From contig NZ_CP079195.1 in the NCBI RefSeq assembly GCF_019263805.1, positions 2,715,001 through 2,779,000 on the forward strand: a stretch of 64,000 nucleotides of DNA. The letters run 5' to 3'. The notes beneath the pieces were generated by a model that was not told the origin of the DNA, ran no database searches, and was given only the letters and a program-made list of their open reading frames with translations. Positions within the stretch are counted from its first letter, which is position 1. Every line of letters starts with the position of its first letter. Shown in pieces: positions 24,911-33,983 of this stretch. The position numbers and the translations under genes were made by a program. This DNA comes from Polaribacter sp. NJDZ03. Lineage in GTDB: Bacteria; Bacteroidota; Bacteroidia; Flavobacteriales; Flavobacteriaceae.

Positions 24911-25009
24911 ACGCGTGAAGGATAGAGCAATTTGTTTGAGCTCTTTTTAAGTTTGATAAAACTTTAAAAAGCGAGTTGCGAAAGCCTGACCTGATAAGGG
25001 CACTCCCAA
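24911..25009 (+). repeat. GCGTTAG-type hairpin repeat, copy 3 (diverged)
   Basis: The start is degenerate (ACGCGTGAAGGATAGAGC), then TGTTTGAGCTCTTTTT, a hairpin AAGTTT/AAACTT, AAAAAGCGAGTTGCG, AAAGCCTGACC and CACTCCC. Confidence 0.5.
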
Positions 25010-25188
25010 AAAAATAAACCACAAACTTGTCTTTTCGACTTTTGGAGAAGTCTCATGGTTGTTGTGTATTGAAAGTTTCGTTTTAAGTGTACGGCTATTT
25101 TTCTAAAGAAAATTGTAGTTCACAAAAATGCAACTACTTTTTATTAAGGACTAATATAGCAATTTTTAATACACGGTGTTGTGCCCTG

Positions 25189-26142
25189 TTATTTTATTCT
25201 ATAGATTGTTTTATTTTTTTCTCCTATTTTTTCAAATAAATTTAACTCTGTACCTTTTTTTAAATCTCGACTTGCGGTTGCAGAAGAAATGTCTTTAAAT
25301 ATATCCATATAATTTTTTCTAGTAAACTGAATTTTATTTAAAGAAACAAAATATTCTAATCTGTCTTTTTCGTTTAATGTTCGATTATTAAAATTTAATA
25401 ATTCACTTATTGAAATATCAATTACTCCTAACATATATTCAATAAACTTTGTTGATTTTCCAGATTTATCACTTTCAGCTAAAGCTTTATAATATTTTTC
25501 TTGATCGTTACTAATTAAAGTTTCAAAAGGCAAAAACTCAAATATTGGATATTTTTCCATTAATATTAGCGTTTGCCATAATCTTCCCATTCTTCCATTA
25601 CCATCTAAAAATGGATGTATGAATTCCATTTCATAATGAAAAACACAACTTTTAATTAATTCAATTTCGTCTGACTTTTTCAAATATTCAAAAAGGTCTT
25701 TCATTAAATAAGGAAGGTTTCTAAAAGGAGGAGCTACATGTTCTACTTTAGAACCTTTTACAATACCAACACTTTGTTTCCTATATTTCCCTGCATCTTC
25801 AATAAGGTCTTTCATTAAGTTTTTATGCGCTTTTAAAAAAGATTTTTCATTAGATGGTTTATAAATATCTAAATTTTCGTAGATTTCTATGGCATTTAAA
25901 ACTTCAAGTACATCTTTTTTTGGACCAATAACTCTTTTGTTTTCAAGAAGCGCTGTTATTTGTTCTTCGGTAAGTGTATTACCTTCAATTCTTAAAGAAG
26001 AATGAATAGTTTTAATTCTATTTTGTTTCCTTAATTTTGGAGAAGGTTTATTTAACAAGTTGGCATTTACTTCACCTATTTTTTCTGAAATAGAAGTTAT
26101 TAATTTTAAAATAGAAGAAGTTATTTCGTAAGGTGGTTTCAT
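25189..26142 (-). CDS. Fic family protein (AMPylase-type) with C-terminal winged helix
   Basis: 317 residues from the ATG at 26142. The upstream in-frame ATG at 26181 would place a perfect operator-like palindrome inside the gene, so the later start is preferred. Fic motif HPFLDGNGRMGR at 176-187. A class II inhibitory motif S-x3-E-G is present (Ser49...Glu53-Gly54), so activity is self-restrained. The last 60 residues (RKNYMDIFKDISSATASRDL) look like a winged helix. The family transfers AMP to target hydroxyls; the target is unknown. No antitoxin partner gene is adjacent. Confidence 0.88.
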   Translation of the reverse strand: MKPPYEITSSILKLITSISEKIGEVNANLLNKPSPKLRKQNRIKTIHSSLRIEGNTLTEEQITALLENKRVIGPKKDVLEVLNAIEIYENLDIYKPSNEKSFLKAHKNLMKDLIEDAGKYRKQSVGIVKGSKVEHVAPPFRNLPYLMKDLFEYLKKSDEIELIKSCVFHYEMEFIHPFLDGNGRMGRLWQTLILMEKYPIFEFLPFETLISNDQEKYYKALAESDKSGKSTKFIEYMLGVIDISISELLNFNNRTLNEKDRLEYFVSLNKIQFTRKNYMDIFKDISSATASRDLKKGTELNLFEKIGEKNKTIYRIK

Positions 26143-26144
26143 AG

Positions 26145-26168
26145 TGATACTATCATTTGATAGTATCA
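26145..26168. promoter_or_regulatory. Perfect palindromic operator at the fic start
   Basis: TGATACTATC (26145-26154), spacer ATTT, GATAGTATCA (26159-26168). It lies 3 bases upstream of the chosen start codon. The location and the Fic protein's own winged helix suggest autoregulation. Confidence 0.65.
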
Positions 26169-26230
26169 AATATACAATCATTTAACTATACTTATTGGAT
26201 GAAACGGGATTTTTTAATTGAGCAAAACAT

Positions 26231-26429
26231 AGTGATAACACAACACCAACCAAACATTATGAGATTTCTCCCAAAAGGTCGAAGCGACAAAACTGAATGA
26301 AAAAAACCACAAACCACAAACTTGTCATTTCGACAATAGGAGAAATCTCATAACAGTGATAACATAACAACCAAAATTTATGCGATTTCTCTCAAAAGGT
26401 TCGAAATGACAAAACTGAATGAAAAAAAA
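26231..26429. repeat. GTCATTTCGA-family repeats, two tandem copies
   Basis: Copies at 26231-26306 and 26355-26429 share AGTGATAACA, ACCAA, TTATG, GATTTCTC, CAAAAGG and GACAAAACTGAATGAAAA, offset 124 bp. Between them is a reversed piece (CTTGTCATTTCGACAA...GAGAAATCTCAT). This fills most of the gap between the fic and AraC genes (26143-26497). Confidence 0.65.
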
Positions 26430-26497
26430 CTAAATGAACACTGTTAATTAGTCTTTAAAAAGAATTTTATAATACTGCTGAGGTAAAATATAAACAA

Positions 26498-27337
26498 CTA
26501 ATACTCTTTTTTAAATTGAAGCGGAGATTTTTCTATTCCTTTTGTAAAGAAACGTGTAAAATAGGCAGGATCGTTAAAACCAAGTTCAAAAGCAATTTCT
26601 TTTACCGTTTTATCCGTATAGACTAACAACCGTTTTGCTTCTAACAAAATACGGTTTTTAATAAAGTCTGATGGCGTTTTTGCCCCCAATTTCTGAAAGT
26701 GTTTGGTTATCGATTTTGGCGAAAGTCCTAATCTGTTTGCGTACTCGGTTACCGAGTGCATGGTTTTAAAATTCTGCTCTACCAACAAGCTAAAATCTTT
26801 AAAAAGACGGGTTTCTACGTCTTCTTTAATAACATGGTTTTCTTTTTTTACACGAACTGCAGAAATAATAAATTGTTTTAAATAAGACTGCAGCATATCG
26901 TATTGTGCAGTTTCGTTTTGTTGAAATTCTTCTATTAAACTTTCTAAAATAAAGTTGAGTTTTGCCGTGTCTTTTTCGCAAGGTTTTACAAACGGTGTTT
27001 CATAGATATTGTTGAATAGAATTCCGTTACAGGCCACTTCTTGATCGTGGGTTTGTATGCAGTAAAAATCTCTAACAAAAGTAAGTTTGTAAGCGGTTTT
27101 TATTTGCTCGGAATCTACCGTAAAAACTTGGCCTGGAGACAAGAAGAACAGCACATTATCATCAAAAGTATATTGTTCAAAATCGATATTATAGGTTCCA
27201 CTACCTTCTTGAATCCAATAAATAGAATACGCATTTACTTGCTCATTATGATCTATTGTACAGGCTTTTTCAAAAGCAACTGTACTTAAAGAAAAAGTAT
27301 TCTGAAAAGAGTATTTTGTAATATATTGAATTGCCAA
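26498..27337 (-). CDS. AraC family transcriptional regulator
   Basis: 279 residues. An N-terminal cupin-like sensor (about 1-160) is followed by an AraC/XylS double helix-turn-helix (about 185-279) with the usual second-HTH text VKEIAFELGFNDPAYFTRFFTKGIEKSPLQFKKEY. It heads a run of minus-strand genes with redox functions whose upstream regions share 21-bp-spaced GGAC boxes, so it is a reasonable candidate to control them. The inducer is unknown. Confidence 0.9.
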   Translation of the reverse strand: MAIQYITKYSFQNTFSLSTVAFEKACTIDHNEQVNAYSIYWIQEGSGTYNIDFEQYTFDDNVLFFLSPGQVFTVDSEQIKTAYKLTFVRDFYCIQTHDQEVACNGILFNNIYETPFVKPCEKDTAKLNFILESLIEEFQQNETAQYDMLQSYLKQFIISAVRVKKENHVIKEDVETRLFKDFSLLVEQNFKTMHSVTEYANRLGLSPKSITKHFQKLGAKTPSDFIKNRILLEAKRLLVYTDKTVKEIAFELGFNDPAYFTRFFTKGIEKSPLQFKKEY

Positions 27338-27509
27338 ATTTGAGTTTGTTTTGTTTGTTGGTCGTAAAAATAGTTATAAACTTTACGTTTTATTTCTAAA
27401 TATAAACTTTATTCAATTTTTAAAAATAAATAAATTTATTGACTTACATCAAATAATTTCACTTGAGACAATAGTAGTTTTGCTATCGCAAAATTAAATA
27501 GAATATAAA

Positions 27510-28172
27510 ATGGTACTTACGGAATTAGATGCATTAAAAATGTTTGGTAATGACAGTAAAGAACGATTAGAAAAAGCTTTTATACATCTTCAGCAAGGAA
27601 ATGGAATTATCTTAATGGATGATGAGGGTAGAGAAAATGAAGGAGATTTAATATTTTCTGCACATAATATGACCAATGATCAAATGGCACTTATGGTTAG
27701 AAAATGTAGTGGTATTGTTTGTCTTTGTTTGCCCAATGAAAAAGCAGATGCACTGGAATTACCGTATATGGTAAAAGAAAATACAAGTAGCTACCAAACA
27801 CCTTTTACAATTACAATTGAAGCCAAAGAAGGTGTTACTACTGGAGTTTCTGCTAAAGACAGATTAACAACCATAAAAGCTGCTTGCAAAGAAAATGCGA
27901 GTAGTGCCAATTTAGCAAAACCAGGTCATGTTTTTCCTTTAAGAGCTAAATATAATGGCGTTTTAGAAAGAAAAGGACATACAGAAGGTAGCGTAGATTT
28001 AATGAAATTAGCAGGTTTAAAACCAGAAGCTGTACTGTGTGAATTAATGAACGATGATGGAACAATGGCAAAAACTGACACCATTTTAGAGTTTGCAAAT
28101 GAGCATAATTTGATCGTAGTATCTATACAAGATATTATTCATTATCGTACATTTGTAAGAGATTACAAATAG
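27510..28172 (+). CDS. ribB: 3,4-dihydroxy-2-butanone-4-phosphate synthase
   Basis: 220 residues, a RibB-only protein with no GTP cyclohydrolase II domain. Signature [18 protein letters not shown] carries the acidic metal and substrate site; [20 protein letters not shown] carries the substrate Arg and the His-Thr-Glu. It makes the four-carbon riboflavin precursor from ribulose 5-phosphate. It is not in a rib operon: the next gene, a Crp-type regulator, starts on the very next base after its stop. No FMN riboswitch is seen in the 170-bp leader, so this is perhaps a second, specially regulated copy. Confidence 0.92.
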   Translation: MVLTELDALKMFGNDSKERLEKAFIHLQQGNGIILMDDEGRENEGDLIFSAHNMTNDQMALMVRKCSGIVCLCLPNEKADALELPYMVKENTSSYQTPFTITIEAKEGVTTGVSAKDRLTTIKAACKENASSANLAKPGHVFPLRAKYNGVLERKGHTEGSVDLMKLAGLKPEAVLCELMNDDGTMAKTDTILEFANEHNLIVVSIQDIIHYRTFVRDYK

Positions 28173-28748
28173 ATGGCAGACAATATAGAACTCACTAATT
28201 TCATAAAAAAAAATATAAATATTGATGATGAAGATTTAAAAATCGTGTTGTCTTATTTTAAAACAATAAAAAAAAAGAAAAATGAAATTTTACTTTCCAA
28301 TGGAAAAAATAGTCAGCTTAGTTATTTTGTAAAAAAAGGTAGCTTAAGACTATTTTATATCAATGAGGAAGGAAAAGACGTAACACGTTATATTGCATTT
28401 GAAAATCAGTTTGCTACAGAACTGGTTAGTTTTATTACCAATGAACCTGCGCAAGAAACGATTCAAGTTATTGAAAACAGTGAACTTCTATATATTACCC
28501 ACGATGATTTTAGACATCTTATGACTATTGTGCCTAAATGGAAAGACTTTTATAGCATCTATTTAGAAAAAGCATATGTAAATAATTCTAAGAGATTAAT
28601 ATCATTTACTACACTAGATGCATCTGAAAGATACAAGCAACTATTTAAAATAAACCCAAACATTGTAAAACGCTTACCAAACAAAATTGTAGCTTCGTAT
28701 ATTAATATTTCACAAGAAACTTTGAGTAGAATAAAATCTAAAATTTAA
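28173..28748 (+). CDS. Crp/Fnr family transcriptional regulator
   Basis: 191 residues. A cyclic-nucleotide-binding-like beta-roll (about 25-120; SYFVKKGSLRLFYINEEGKDVTRY) is followed by a helical linker and a short winged-helix end with recognition text ASYINISQETLSRIKSKI, normal for the flavobacterial group. No Cys cluster for an Fe-S centre. The start codon abuts the ribB stop, so the two are translationally linked. The ligand is unknown. Confidence 0.9.
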   Translation: MADNIELTNFIKKNINIDDEDLKIVLSYFKTIKKKKNEILLSNGKNSQLSYFVKKGSLRLFYINEEGKDVTRYIAFENQFATELVSFITNEPAQETIQVIENSELLYITHDDFRHLMTIVPKWKDFYSIYLEKAYVNNSKRLISFTTLDASERYKQLFKINPNIVKRLPNKIVASYINISQETLSRIKSKI

Positions 28749-28771
28749 TACTAAACTAAAAATTATAAAAC

Positions 28772-29176
28772 ATGAAAAAAGCATTATTACTAGGATTATT
28801 CTTATTGCAATTTACTGGTTATTCACAGTCTACTGATGTAAAAACCAGTTCTGAAAAAACTAGTGACAAGTTGCTATTAACTATTTTTCTTAAACACGAT
28901 CAAAGCATGACTTTACATGAGATTGAAAAGATAAGAACAGATCAAGGTTTTTATGAAAGCTTTCCTCCAGAAGGTACTTCTGTAGTTGATTGGTATGTGG
29001 TTATGGGACTTGGTCAAATGGTAGTACTAGAACTTCCTGCTTCAAAATTAGCTGCTGTAAATTTAGCAATTGAAAGAACTGCTTGGAAAGCTTTTAAGAC
29101 GGAAATTTATCCAACTTATAATCTATTTCCTATTGTAAAGGACAAGTTAAAAAACAACGCAAAAGTAAATTACTAG
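28772..29176 (+). CDS. Small secreted protein of unknown function
   Basis: 134 residues with a clear signal peptide (cut near GYSQ19). The mature part has conserved-looking text LLTIFLKHDQSMTLHEI, SFPPEGTSVVDWYVVMGLGQ and ERTAWKAFKTEIYPTY. This resembles a family seen in proteobacteria too, and the beta-alpha-beta make-up could be a ferredoxin-like (dimeric alpha/beta barrel) domain, but this is a guess. Third gene of the ribB-Crp transcript (23 bp gap), followed by a strong terminator. Confidence 0.7.
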   Translation: MKKALLLGLFLLQFTGYSQSTDVKTSSEKTSDKLLLTIFLKHDQSMTLHEIEKIRTDQGFYESFPPEGTSVVDWYVVMGLGQMVVLELPASKLAAVNLAIERTAWKAFKTEIYPTYNLFPIVKDKLKNNAKVNY

Positions 29177-29208
29177 ACTCTTTATTGTAAATTGTCTAAC
29201 AAAAAAGG

Positions 29209-29250
29209 AAACCCTATCTAAAATGTATTTTAGATAGGGTTTTATTTTTT
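29209..29250. terminator. Bidirectional terminator between convergent genes
   Basis: AAACCCTATCTAAAA (29209-29223) pairs perfectly with TTTTAGATAGGGTTT (29228-29242), followed by T-rich sequence. Confidence 0.85.
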
Positions 29251-29308
29251 GTTTAATTAAGAATCAGCATTTTAAGTTTTCAGTTTCTTCAAGAGAAACG
29301 ATGTTTAA

Positions 29309-30586
29309 TCAGTTTTTTTTTGTCGTATAAGTTTTTAGGTTTAACAATACAAAAACCAACAAAGCAGGCAACACCCAACCCAAACTATGTGCTGCTAAAG
29401 GAATAAAACTTTTAATACCCGTTAAGTTTTCTCTAGGAATGATAAACCCTAAAAAATCTGGAATACTAAAAATAAAAGTGACAATTACAACACCTCTAAA
29501 AACCAATTTAGAAGCGTATTTTTCTGGTACCACGTTTAGTAGAATTAAAACAATAGTAATTGGATAGACAAACATTAATGCAGGCACTGCAACATCAATA
29601 ATAAACCCAACATTATAACTCCCAACAATAACACCAATAATTGAAGCTGTTGCTGCTGTAACAATATACGCAGTCTTAGAATTATTGCAAATACCTTTTA
29701 TATAATCTGCGGTTCCGGTAACAATACCAACAGCAGTTGTAAAACAAGCCAAGGCAACCAAAATACTTAAAAATATGGTTCCGAAATGCCCTAAAGTTTG
29801 TGTACTTAAGCCAGATAAAATTTCAATTCTAGAAGCATTTTCTGCAAAGGTAGCACTGAATAATGATCCGCTTAAAATTAAACCTCCGTAAATAAGTAAT
29901 AAACCAATCCCAGAGATATAACCCGCTTTTCTAATCAATGTTCTTTTCTCGTTAAAGGTGTTATGATTACTATAATCTAAAGAGATGATAATAACGGCAC
30001 CTACAACTACACCAGCAATAGCGTCAAAAGTTTGGTAGCCTTCTAAAATTCCATCTACAAAAGGATTTTTAAAGGTTGATGGATTTACGGTTCCCGGAGA
30101 AGTGAAAAAGGCTATTCCTATAATTACTAATAAAATAAGCACAATAATTGGTGTTAAAAACTTACCAATTAAACTTATTATTTTAGAACGATTTACTGCA
30201 AAAATAAACACCAAAACAAAGTAGACAATACTTGTTAAAATGGGAGGTGTATTAAAAAATGGTTGAATTGCCATTTCATGTGTAACGGCAGCAGTTCTTG
30301 GAGACGGAATTGCCGCTGCTATAATGTATATTAAGAAACAAAAAATAGTACTAAAAACAGGTGATACTTTTTTACCAAAATCATACAAAGTACCTTGTAA
30401 CCTTGCATGTGCAAAAATGGCAAAAATAGGAATAATGATAGCTGTTAAGATAAAACCTAAAACAACAATCCACCAATCTGCACCAGATTTAACGCCTAAA
30501 GATGGAGGTAAAATTAAATTTCCTGCGCCAAAAAAGAGTGAGAAAAGTGCAAAACCTGCAATCCAAATATCTTTTGTTTTGTTCAA
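29309..30586 (-). CDS. brnQ: Branched-chain amino acid transport system II carrier protein
   Basis: 425 residues, about 12 hydrophobic segments. The N-terminal FALFSLFFGAGNLILPPSLG is the LIVCS family start, and TTAVGIVTGTADY fits the middle. It imports Leu, Ile and Val with sodium. Inner membrane. The start codon lies one base after the stop of the upstream serine hydrolase gene, so the two are co-transcribed. Confidence 0.92.
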   Translation of the reverse strand: MNKTKDIWIAGFALFSLFFGAGNLILPPSLGVKSGADWWIVVLGFILTAIIIPIFAIFAHARLQGTLYDFGKKVSPVFSTIFCFLIYIIAAAIPSPRTAAVTHEMAIQPFFNTPPILTSIVYFVLVFIFAVNRSKIISLIGKFLTPIIVLILLVIIGIAFFTSPGTVNPSTFKNPFVDGILEGYQTFDAIAGVVVGAVIIISLDYSNHNTFNEKRTLIRKAGYISGIGLLLIYGGLILSGSLFSATFAENASRIEILSGLSTQTLGHFGTIFLSILVALACFTTAVGIVTGTADYIKGICNNSKTAYIVTAATASIIGVIVGSYNVGFIIDVAVPALMFVYPITIVLILLNVVPEKYASKLVFRGVVIVTFIFSIPDFLGFIIPRENLTGIKSFIPLAAHSLGWVLPALLVFVLLNLKTYTTKKN

Positions 30587-30587
30587 T

Positions 30588-32144
30588 TTAGTTTACTTTT
30601 TTAAAGTTTAAATGATTAAAGTCGAAACTAAAATCTGTAATTGGTGCAATAAATTTCATGGTGGCTCCTGTAGTATTTCCTTTTTCATCAAAAGAAAATT
30701 GTACAAAAACATCTGCATCATAACTTCTATTGTTCCATTTTGCAACGTAGGTTGTTTGGTTGTAAGGCAACAACTCGCCAAATAAAGTAGCAGAGCGCTC
30801 ACATTTTATAAGGTAAGAATTTCCATCATTAGAAATGGTCATATTTCCAAACCAGGCATCATTATAAATCCCTACAATTTGTGAAGGTTTCGGTAGGCTT
30901 TTATCAGCTTTAGCTAGCGCTACTTTACTATAAACACTTGCTTTTATACTGTCGTTGTATTTTAAATATTCGGTATTGTTAGTCCCTAAATTTTCTAACC
31001 AGTTTCTATCCTCATAACCTAAATACGTGTCTTTTACCGTATTTGTAATGGTGTTAAAAGCACTTCCGTTCATTTGGTTTGTTAATACAATAATGGCCAA
31101 ATCTAAATCTGGAATCATAGTAAACTGAGTAACGGTACCCAATAAACCACCTGTATGGTATACCTGTTTATGTCCGCCTTTTACATCTGTTAAAAACCAG
31201 CCTAAACCGTAGCCTCTAAAATTAGAGTTGTAAGAATCGTTTTTCCTTACTTTTAAAGGAGTTTGTAGTTGCCATAGTTCATGAAATTGAGTTTCACTTA
31301 GCAAGCGTTCTCCGTTTTTGGTAACGGCATCATTCATTAAAAAATTTGCCCATGTAAGCATGTCTTTTACGTTACTTACAATTCCGCCAGCAGGGTTTGC
31401 AGTTTCGCTCCAATCATGCGGAATCTGAATTACTTTTCCGTCTGCTCTTGTGTGCGCATCAATAATATTTGTTCTGTTTGTAACTCGGTTGTAAGATGCT
31501 TTACTGCTAGTCATACCAACCGGATTCATTATTTTAGTCTCAATAAATTCATCCCAGTTAAGTCCGCTAACACGTTTTAATACTTCTCCTGCAACAATAA
31601 ACATATTGTTGTTGTATTTAAAATCGGTTCTAAATTTACTCGATGGTTTTAAATGTTTTACATTATTGATGATATCTTTTGTGGTAAAATTATTGTTTTC
31701 AGGAAAAAACATTAAATCTCCAGATCCTAAATCTAAACCACTTCTATGTGTAACTAGATCACGAACTGTTATGTTTTGTGTAATCCAAGCATCGTACATT
31801 TCAAATTCGGGAATGTATTTTCTTACTTTATCGTCCCAATTTAATTTCCCCGCATCTACCATCATAGCCAAAGCAAAGCATGTAAAACCCTTACTGTTAG
31901 AAGCAATACCAACCAAGGTGTTTTCATTCATGTCTTTTTTGTTGGTTAAAGAACGAACTCCATGTCCTTTAGCATACACAATTTTTCCGTCTTTTAAAAT
32001 TCCGACAGAAATACCTGGAACATCAAAAGTTTTTAAGGTTTGTTCTATTAAATTATCGAGGTTTTTTTCTGAAATTTGAGCGTTACTATTTACTATTATA
32101 AATAGTAATAAAAAGCAAATAATTGCTTGTTTAAAGTTGAACAT
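30588..32144 (-). CDS. Secreted serine hydrolase, beta-lactamase class C/PBP-like
   Basis: 518 residues from the ATG at 32144, which begins the signal peptide directly (FKQAIICFLLLFIIVNSNAQ); the longer frame adds 14 residues without export character. Class C motifs: SNSK (SxxK nucleophile), YNN in FKYNNNMF and HTGG in VYHTGGLLG. After the transpeptidase-like domain (to about 390) comes a C-terminal beta domain (DUF3471-like). Probably a periplasmic peptidase or esterase. Directly upstream of brnQ, one base apart. Confidence 0.87.
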   Translation of the reverse strand: MFNFKQAIICFLLLFIIVNSNAQISEKNLDNLIEQTLKTFDVPGISVGILKDGKIVYAKGHGVRSLTNKKDMNENTLVGIASNSKGFTCFALAMMVDAGKLNWDDKVRKYIPEFEMYDAWITQNITVRDLVTHRSGLDLGSGDLMFFPENNNFTTKDIINNVKHLKPSSKFRTDFKYNNNMFIVAGEVLKRVSGLNWDEFIETKIMNPVGMTSSKASYNRVTNRTNIIDAHTRADGKVIQIPHDWSETANPAGGIVSNVKDMLTWANFLMNDAVTKNGERLLSETQFHELWQLQTPLKVRKNDSYNSNFRGYGLGWFLTDVKGGHKQVYHTGGLLGTVTQFTMIPDLDLAIIVLTNQMNGSAFNTITNTVKDTYLGYEDRNWLENLGTNNTEYLKYNDSIKASVYSKVALAKADKSLPKPSQIVGIYNDAWFGNMTISNDGNSYLIKCERSATLFGELLPYNQTTYVAKWNNRSYDADVFVQFSFDEKGNTTGATMKFIAPITDFSFDFNHLNFKKVN

Positions 32145-32219
32145 TGTTGAGGTGAGTTTTATCCTTGAAATATACATATTTTTCATATCTTTAAATGTGA
32201 TATTTTATAAATATTCGAT

Positions 32220-32254
32220 GAACTCTAAAAGGGGTTCAAGCACTTTTAGAGTTC
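32220..32254. repeat. Palindrome flanking the decayed transposase (left)
   Basis: GAACTCTAAAAG (32220-32231) pairs perfectly with CTTTTAGAGTTC (32243-32254). The loop GGGTTCAAGCA resembles the loop of the right-hand palindrome. Confidence 0.75.
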
Positions 32255-32273
32255 TTATCAATAAAAATTAAAA

Positions 32274-32607
32274 ATGCGAGCATTAGAAACCATTAAATTA
32301 GATCATTTCTATCATAGAGGAATTAATGGTGAAGACTTATTTTATTCTGATAAAAACTATCGTTATTTTTTAAATTATATAAAAAATATATTTTTCCTGT
32401 AGCGGAAACCTTTGCTTGGTGTTTGTTAAAAAATTAGCTGATTATCCTTGGAGTTCTTATTTTTCTATAATTTCTAATAAGAAATCATCTATAGAAAAAG
32501 ATAAAGTATTTTATCAATTTGATACAAAGGAAAATTTTATAGATTCGCACCAACAAAAAACGGATATTATTGCTGTAGAAAAATGGTTAAATATTAAGGT
32601 AGTATAG
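32274..32607 (+). pseudogene. Decayed IS200-like (RAYT-type) transposase
   Basis: The ATG at 32274 opens 42 codons (MRALETIKLDHFYHRGING...) ending at a TAG at 32400. In the next frame PVAETFAWCLLKN continues the family sequence and stops. The frame from about 32428 (KKLADYPWSSYFSI to WLNIKVV) is the C-terminal end. A frameshift and a deletion of roughly 100 codons have removed the HUH and Tyr region, so no active enzyme can be made. Different from the RAYT at 5443. Flanked by its own palindromes. Confidence 0.8.
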
Positions 32608-32620
32608 TTTTGTTAAGTAT

Positions 32621-32649
32621 CCCTGAAAGGGGTTAAAACCCTTTTAGGG
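32621..32649. repeat. Palindrome flanking the decayed transposase (right)
   Basis: CCCTGAAAGGG (32621-32631) pairs with CCCTTTTAGGG (32639-32649) with one G-T pair. The core AAAGGGGTTnAA is shared with the left palindrome. It lies only 24 bp before the next gene and may also act as a terminator-like hairpin. Confidence 0.7.
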
Positions 32650-32673
32650 TTGAATTGTTTTTAATTTTTCACT

Positions 32674-33453
32674 ATGCTTTTAGTCTACAAAAACGCTAAT
32701 ATTTTTTATACAGATCAAGGAAAGGGATCCGTTGTTGTTCTTATACATGGTTTTTTAGAAAATTCCACTATGTGGGATAAAATTGTGCCAGAACTTACCA
32801 AAAGAAATAGAATAATTACCATTGATTTACTAGGTCACGGAAAATCTGATTGCTTAGGTTATGTACATTCTATGGAGCTATTTGCTAAAACGGTAGAAGC
32901 TGTTTTAAAACACTTAAAAATTAGAAAATTTATTTTGGTTGGGCATTCTCTAGGAGGCTATATTTCTTTAGCTCTTGCCAAAATGAATCCTTCTAAAATA
33001 AAGGGATTATGCTTGTTAAATTCAACTTCAGAAAAAGATTCTGAAGAACGCATAAAAATAAGAATTAGAGCAAATAAAATGGTTCAAAATAATTTTGAAA
33101 ACATGGTTAAAATGTCCATTTCAAATTTATTTAATCAAGAACATGTATCAACATATAAAGAAGAGATTGAGGCAATAAAAAAAGAAGCCTTAAAAACATC
33201 TTTACAAGGTTATGTTGCTGCGAATGAAGGGATGAAAAACCGTCTAAATACCAATGCTGTTTTAGCTGAAAATAATTTTAAAAAATTAATAATTGTTGGA
33301 GAAAAAGATCTTGTTTTAAATTTAGAAAGCTCTAAAGAGGAAGCTAAAAAAACAAATTCTGAATTGGTTGTTTTTCCTGATGGCCATATGAGTCATATTG
33401 AAAATACTCCAGAATTGATTCTTTCTTTAAAAAAATTCATAAAAAGCTGTTAA
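32674..33453 (+). CDS. Alpha/beta hydrolase
   Basis: 259 residues. Oxyanion text LIHGFLENSTMWD near residue 25, nucleophile Ser in GHSLGG, Asp in VGEKDLV, and His in DGHMSHIE. The pattern resembles MenH- or pimeloyl-ester-type carboxylesterases, but no biosynthetic neighbour points to a pathway. Cytoplasmic. It has little sequence resemblance to the hydrolase at 21353 beyond the fold. Confidence 0.86.
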   Translation: MLLVYKNANIFYTDQGKGSVVVLIHGFLENSTMWDKIVPELTKRNRIITIDLLGHGKSDCLGYVHSMELFAKTVEAVLKHLKIRKFILVGHSLGGYISLALAKMNPSKIKGLCLLNSTSEKDSEERIKIRIRANKMVQNNFENMVKMSISNLFNQEHVSTYKEEIEAIKKEALKTSLQGYVAANEGMKNRLNTNAVLAENNFKKLIIVGEKDLVLNLESSKEEAKKTNSELVVFPDGHMSHIENTPELILSLKKFIKSC

Positions 33454-33524
33454 TTTAACCTTTATCTTATAGTTTCTTGTAATTATTTTGAAGTTTGTTC
33501 GACTGTTTATAAAAAATCAATCGA

Positions 33525-33980
33525 ATGAAACAATTTCTACTATTCCTTTTTTTAGGAATTTCCACTCTTTTATCAGCGCAACAAATAGATTATAATACTA
33601 AAAAAGGTTTTGTAGCAGAAGGATATGATGTGGTTTCTTATTTTGTAGACAAAAAACCAGTAGAAGGTAAAAAGAAATTTGTAGCGGCCTACGATGGTGC
33701 TAAATTTCAATTTTCTTCAGAGGAGCATTTAAAAATGTTTACAGAAAATCCCGAAAAATATGTTCCACAATATGGTGGGTATTGTGCTTATGCTGTTGCA
33801 GAGAAAAACACAAAAATGTATATAGATGCAGAGGCTTATGAAATTAGAGATGGTAAATTATATTTATTTTATAGTTCTTTTTTTGGTAATAAGTTAGAGG
33901 ATTGGAAAGAAGGAAATACGAAGAAATTACAAATAAAAGCAGACAAAAATTGGCAAGGTTTAAAACATAAAAACAATTAA
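33525..33980 (+). CDS. Secreted YHS domain protein (first of a pair)
   Basis: 151 residues. Signal peptide cut near LLSAQ19. The mature protein begins QIDYNTKKGFVAEGYDVVSYF and carries the YHS core (FQFSSEEHLKMFTENPEKYVPQYGGYCAYAV). YHS domains are found in metal-handling proteins and may bind metal through Cys and His; here one Cys lies in YGGYCAYA. Three bases separate it from the next, similar gene, so this is a tandem duplication in one operon. Confidence 0.88.
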   Translation: MKQFLLFLFLGISTLLSAQQIDYNTKKGFVAEGYDVVSYFVDKKPVEGKKKFVAAYDGAKFQFSSEEHLKMFTENPEKYVPQYGGYCAYAVAEKNTKMYIDAEAYEIRDGKLYLFYSSFFGNKLEDWKEGNTKKLQIKADKNWQGLKHKNN

Positions 33981-33983
33981 ATA

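Larger units (their letters stand above)
24758..25188. other. Intergenic region with operator copy and repeats
   Basis: 430 bp, no gene. It contains operator copy b (24826-24886), a GCGTTAG-type hairpin repeat (24911-25009), a GTCATTTCGA-family fragment (25024-25064) and a weaker operator-like stretch (25121-25153) with AAAAATGCAAC and AAGGAC. Confidence 0.55.

Noticed and set aside
27338..27509. FMN riboswitch before ribB
   Set aside because: No conserved RFN-type boxes could be read in the leader.
32416..32607. Stand-alone 63-residue gene
   Set aside because: It is the C-terminal remnant of the decayed transposase whose N-terminal part is at 32274.
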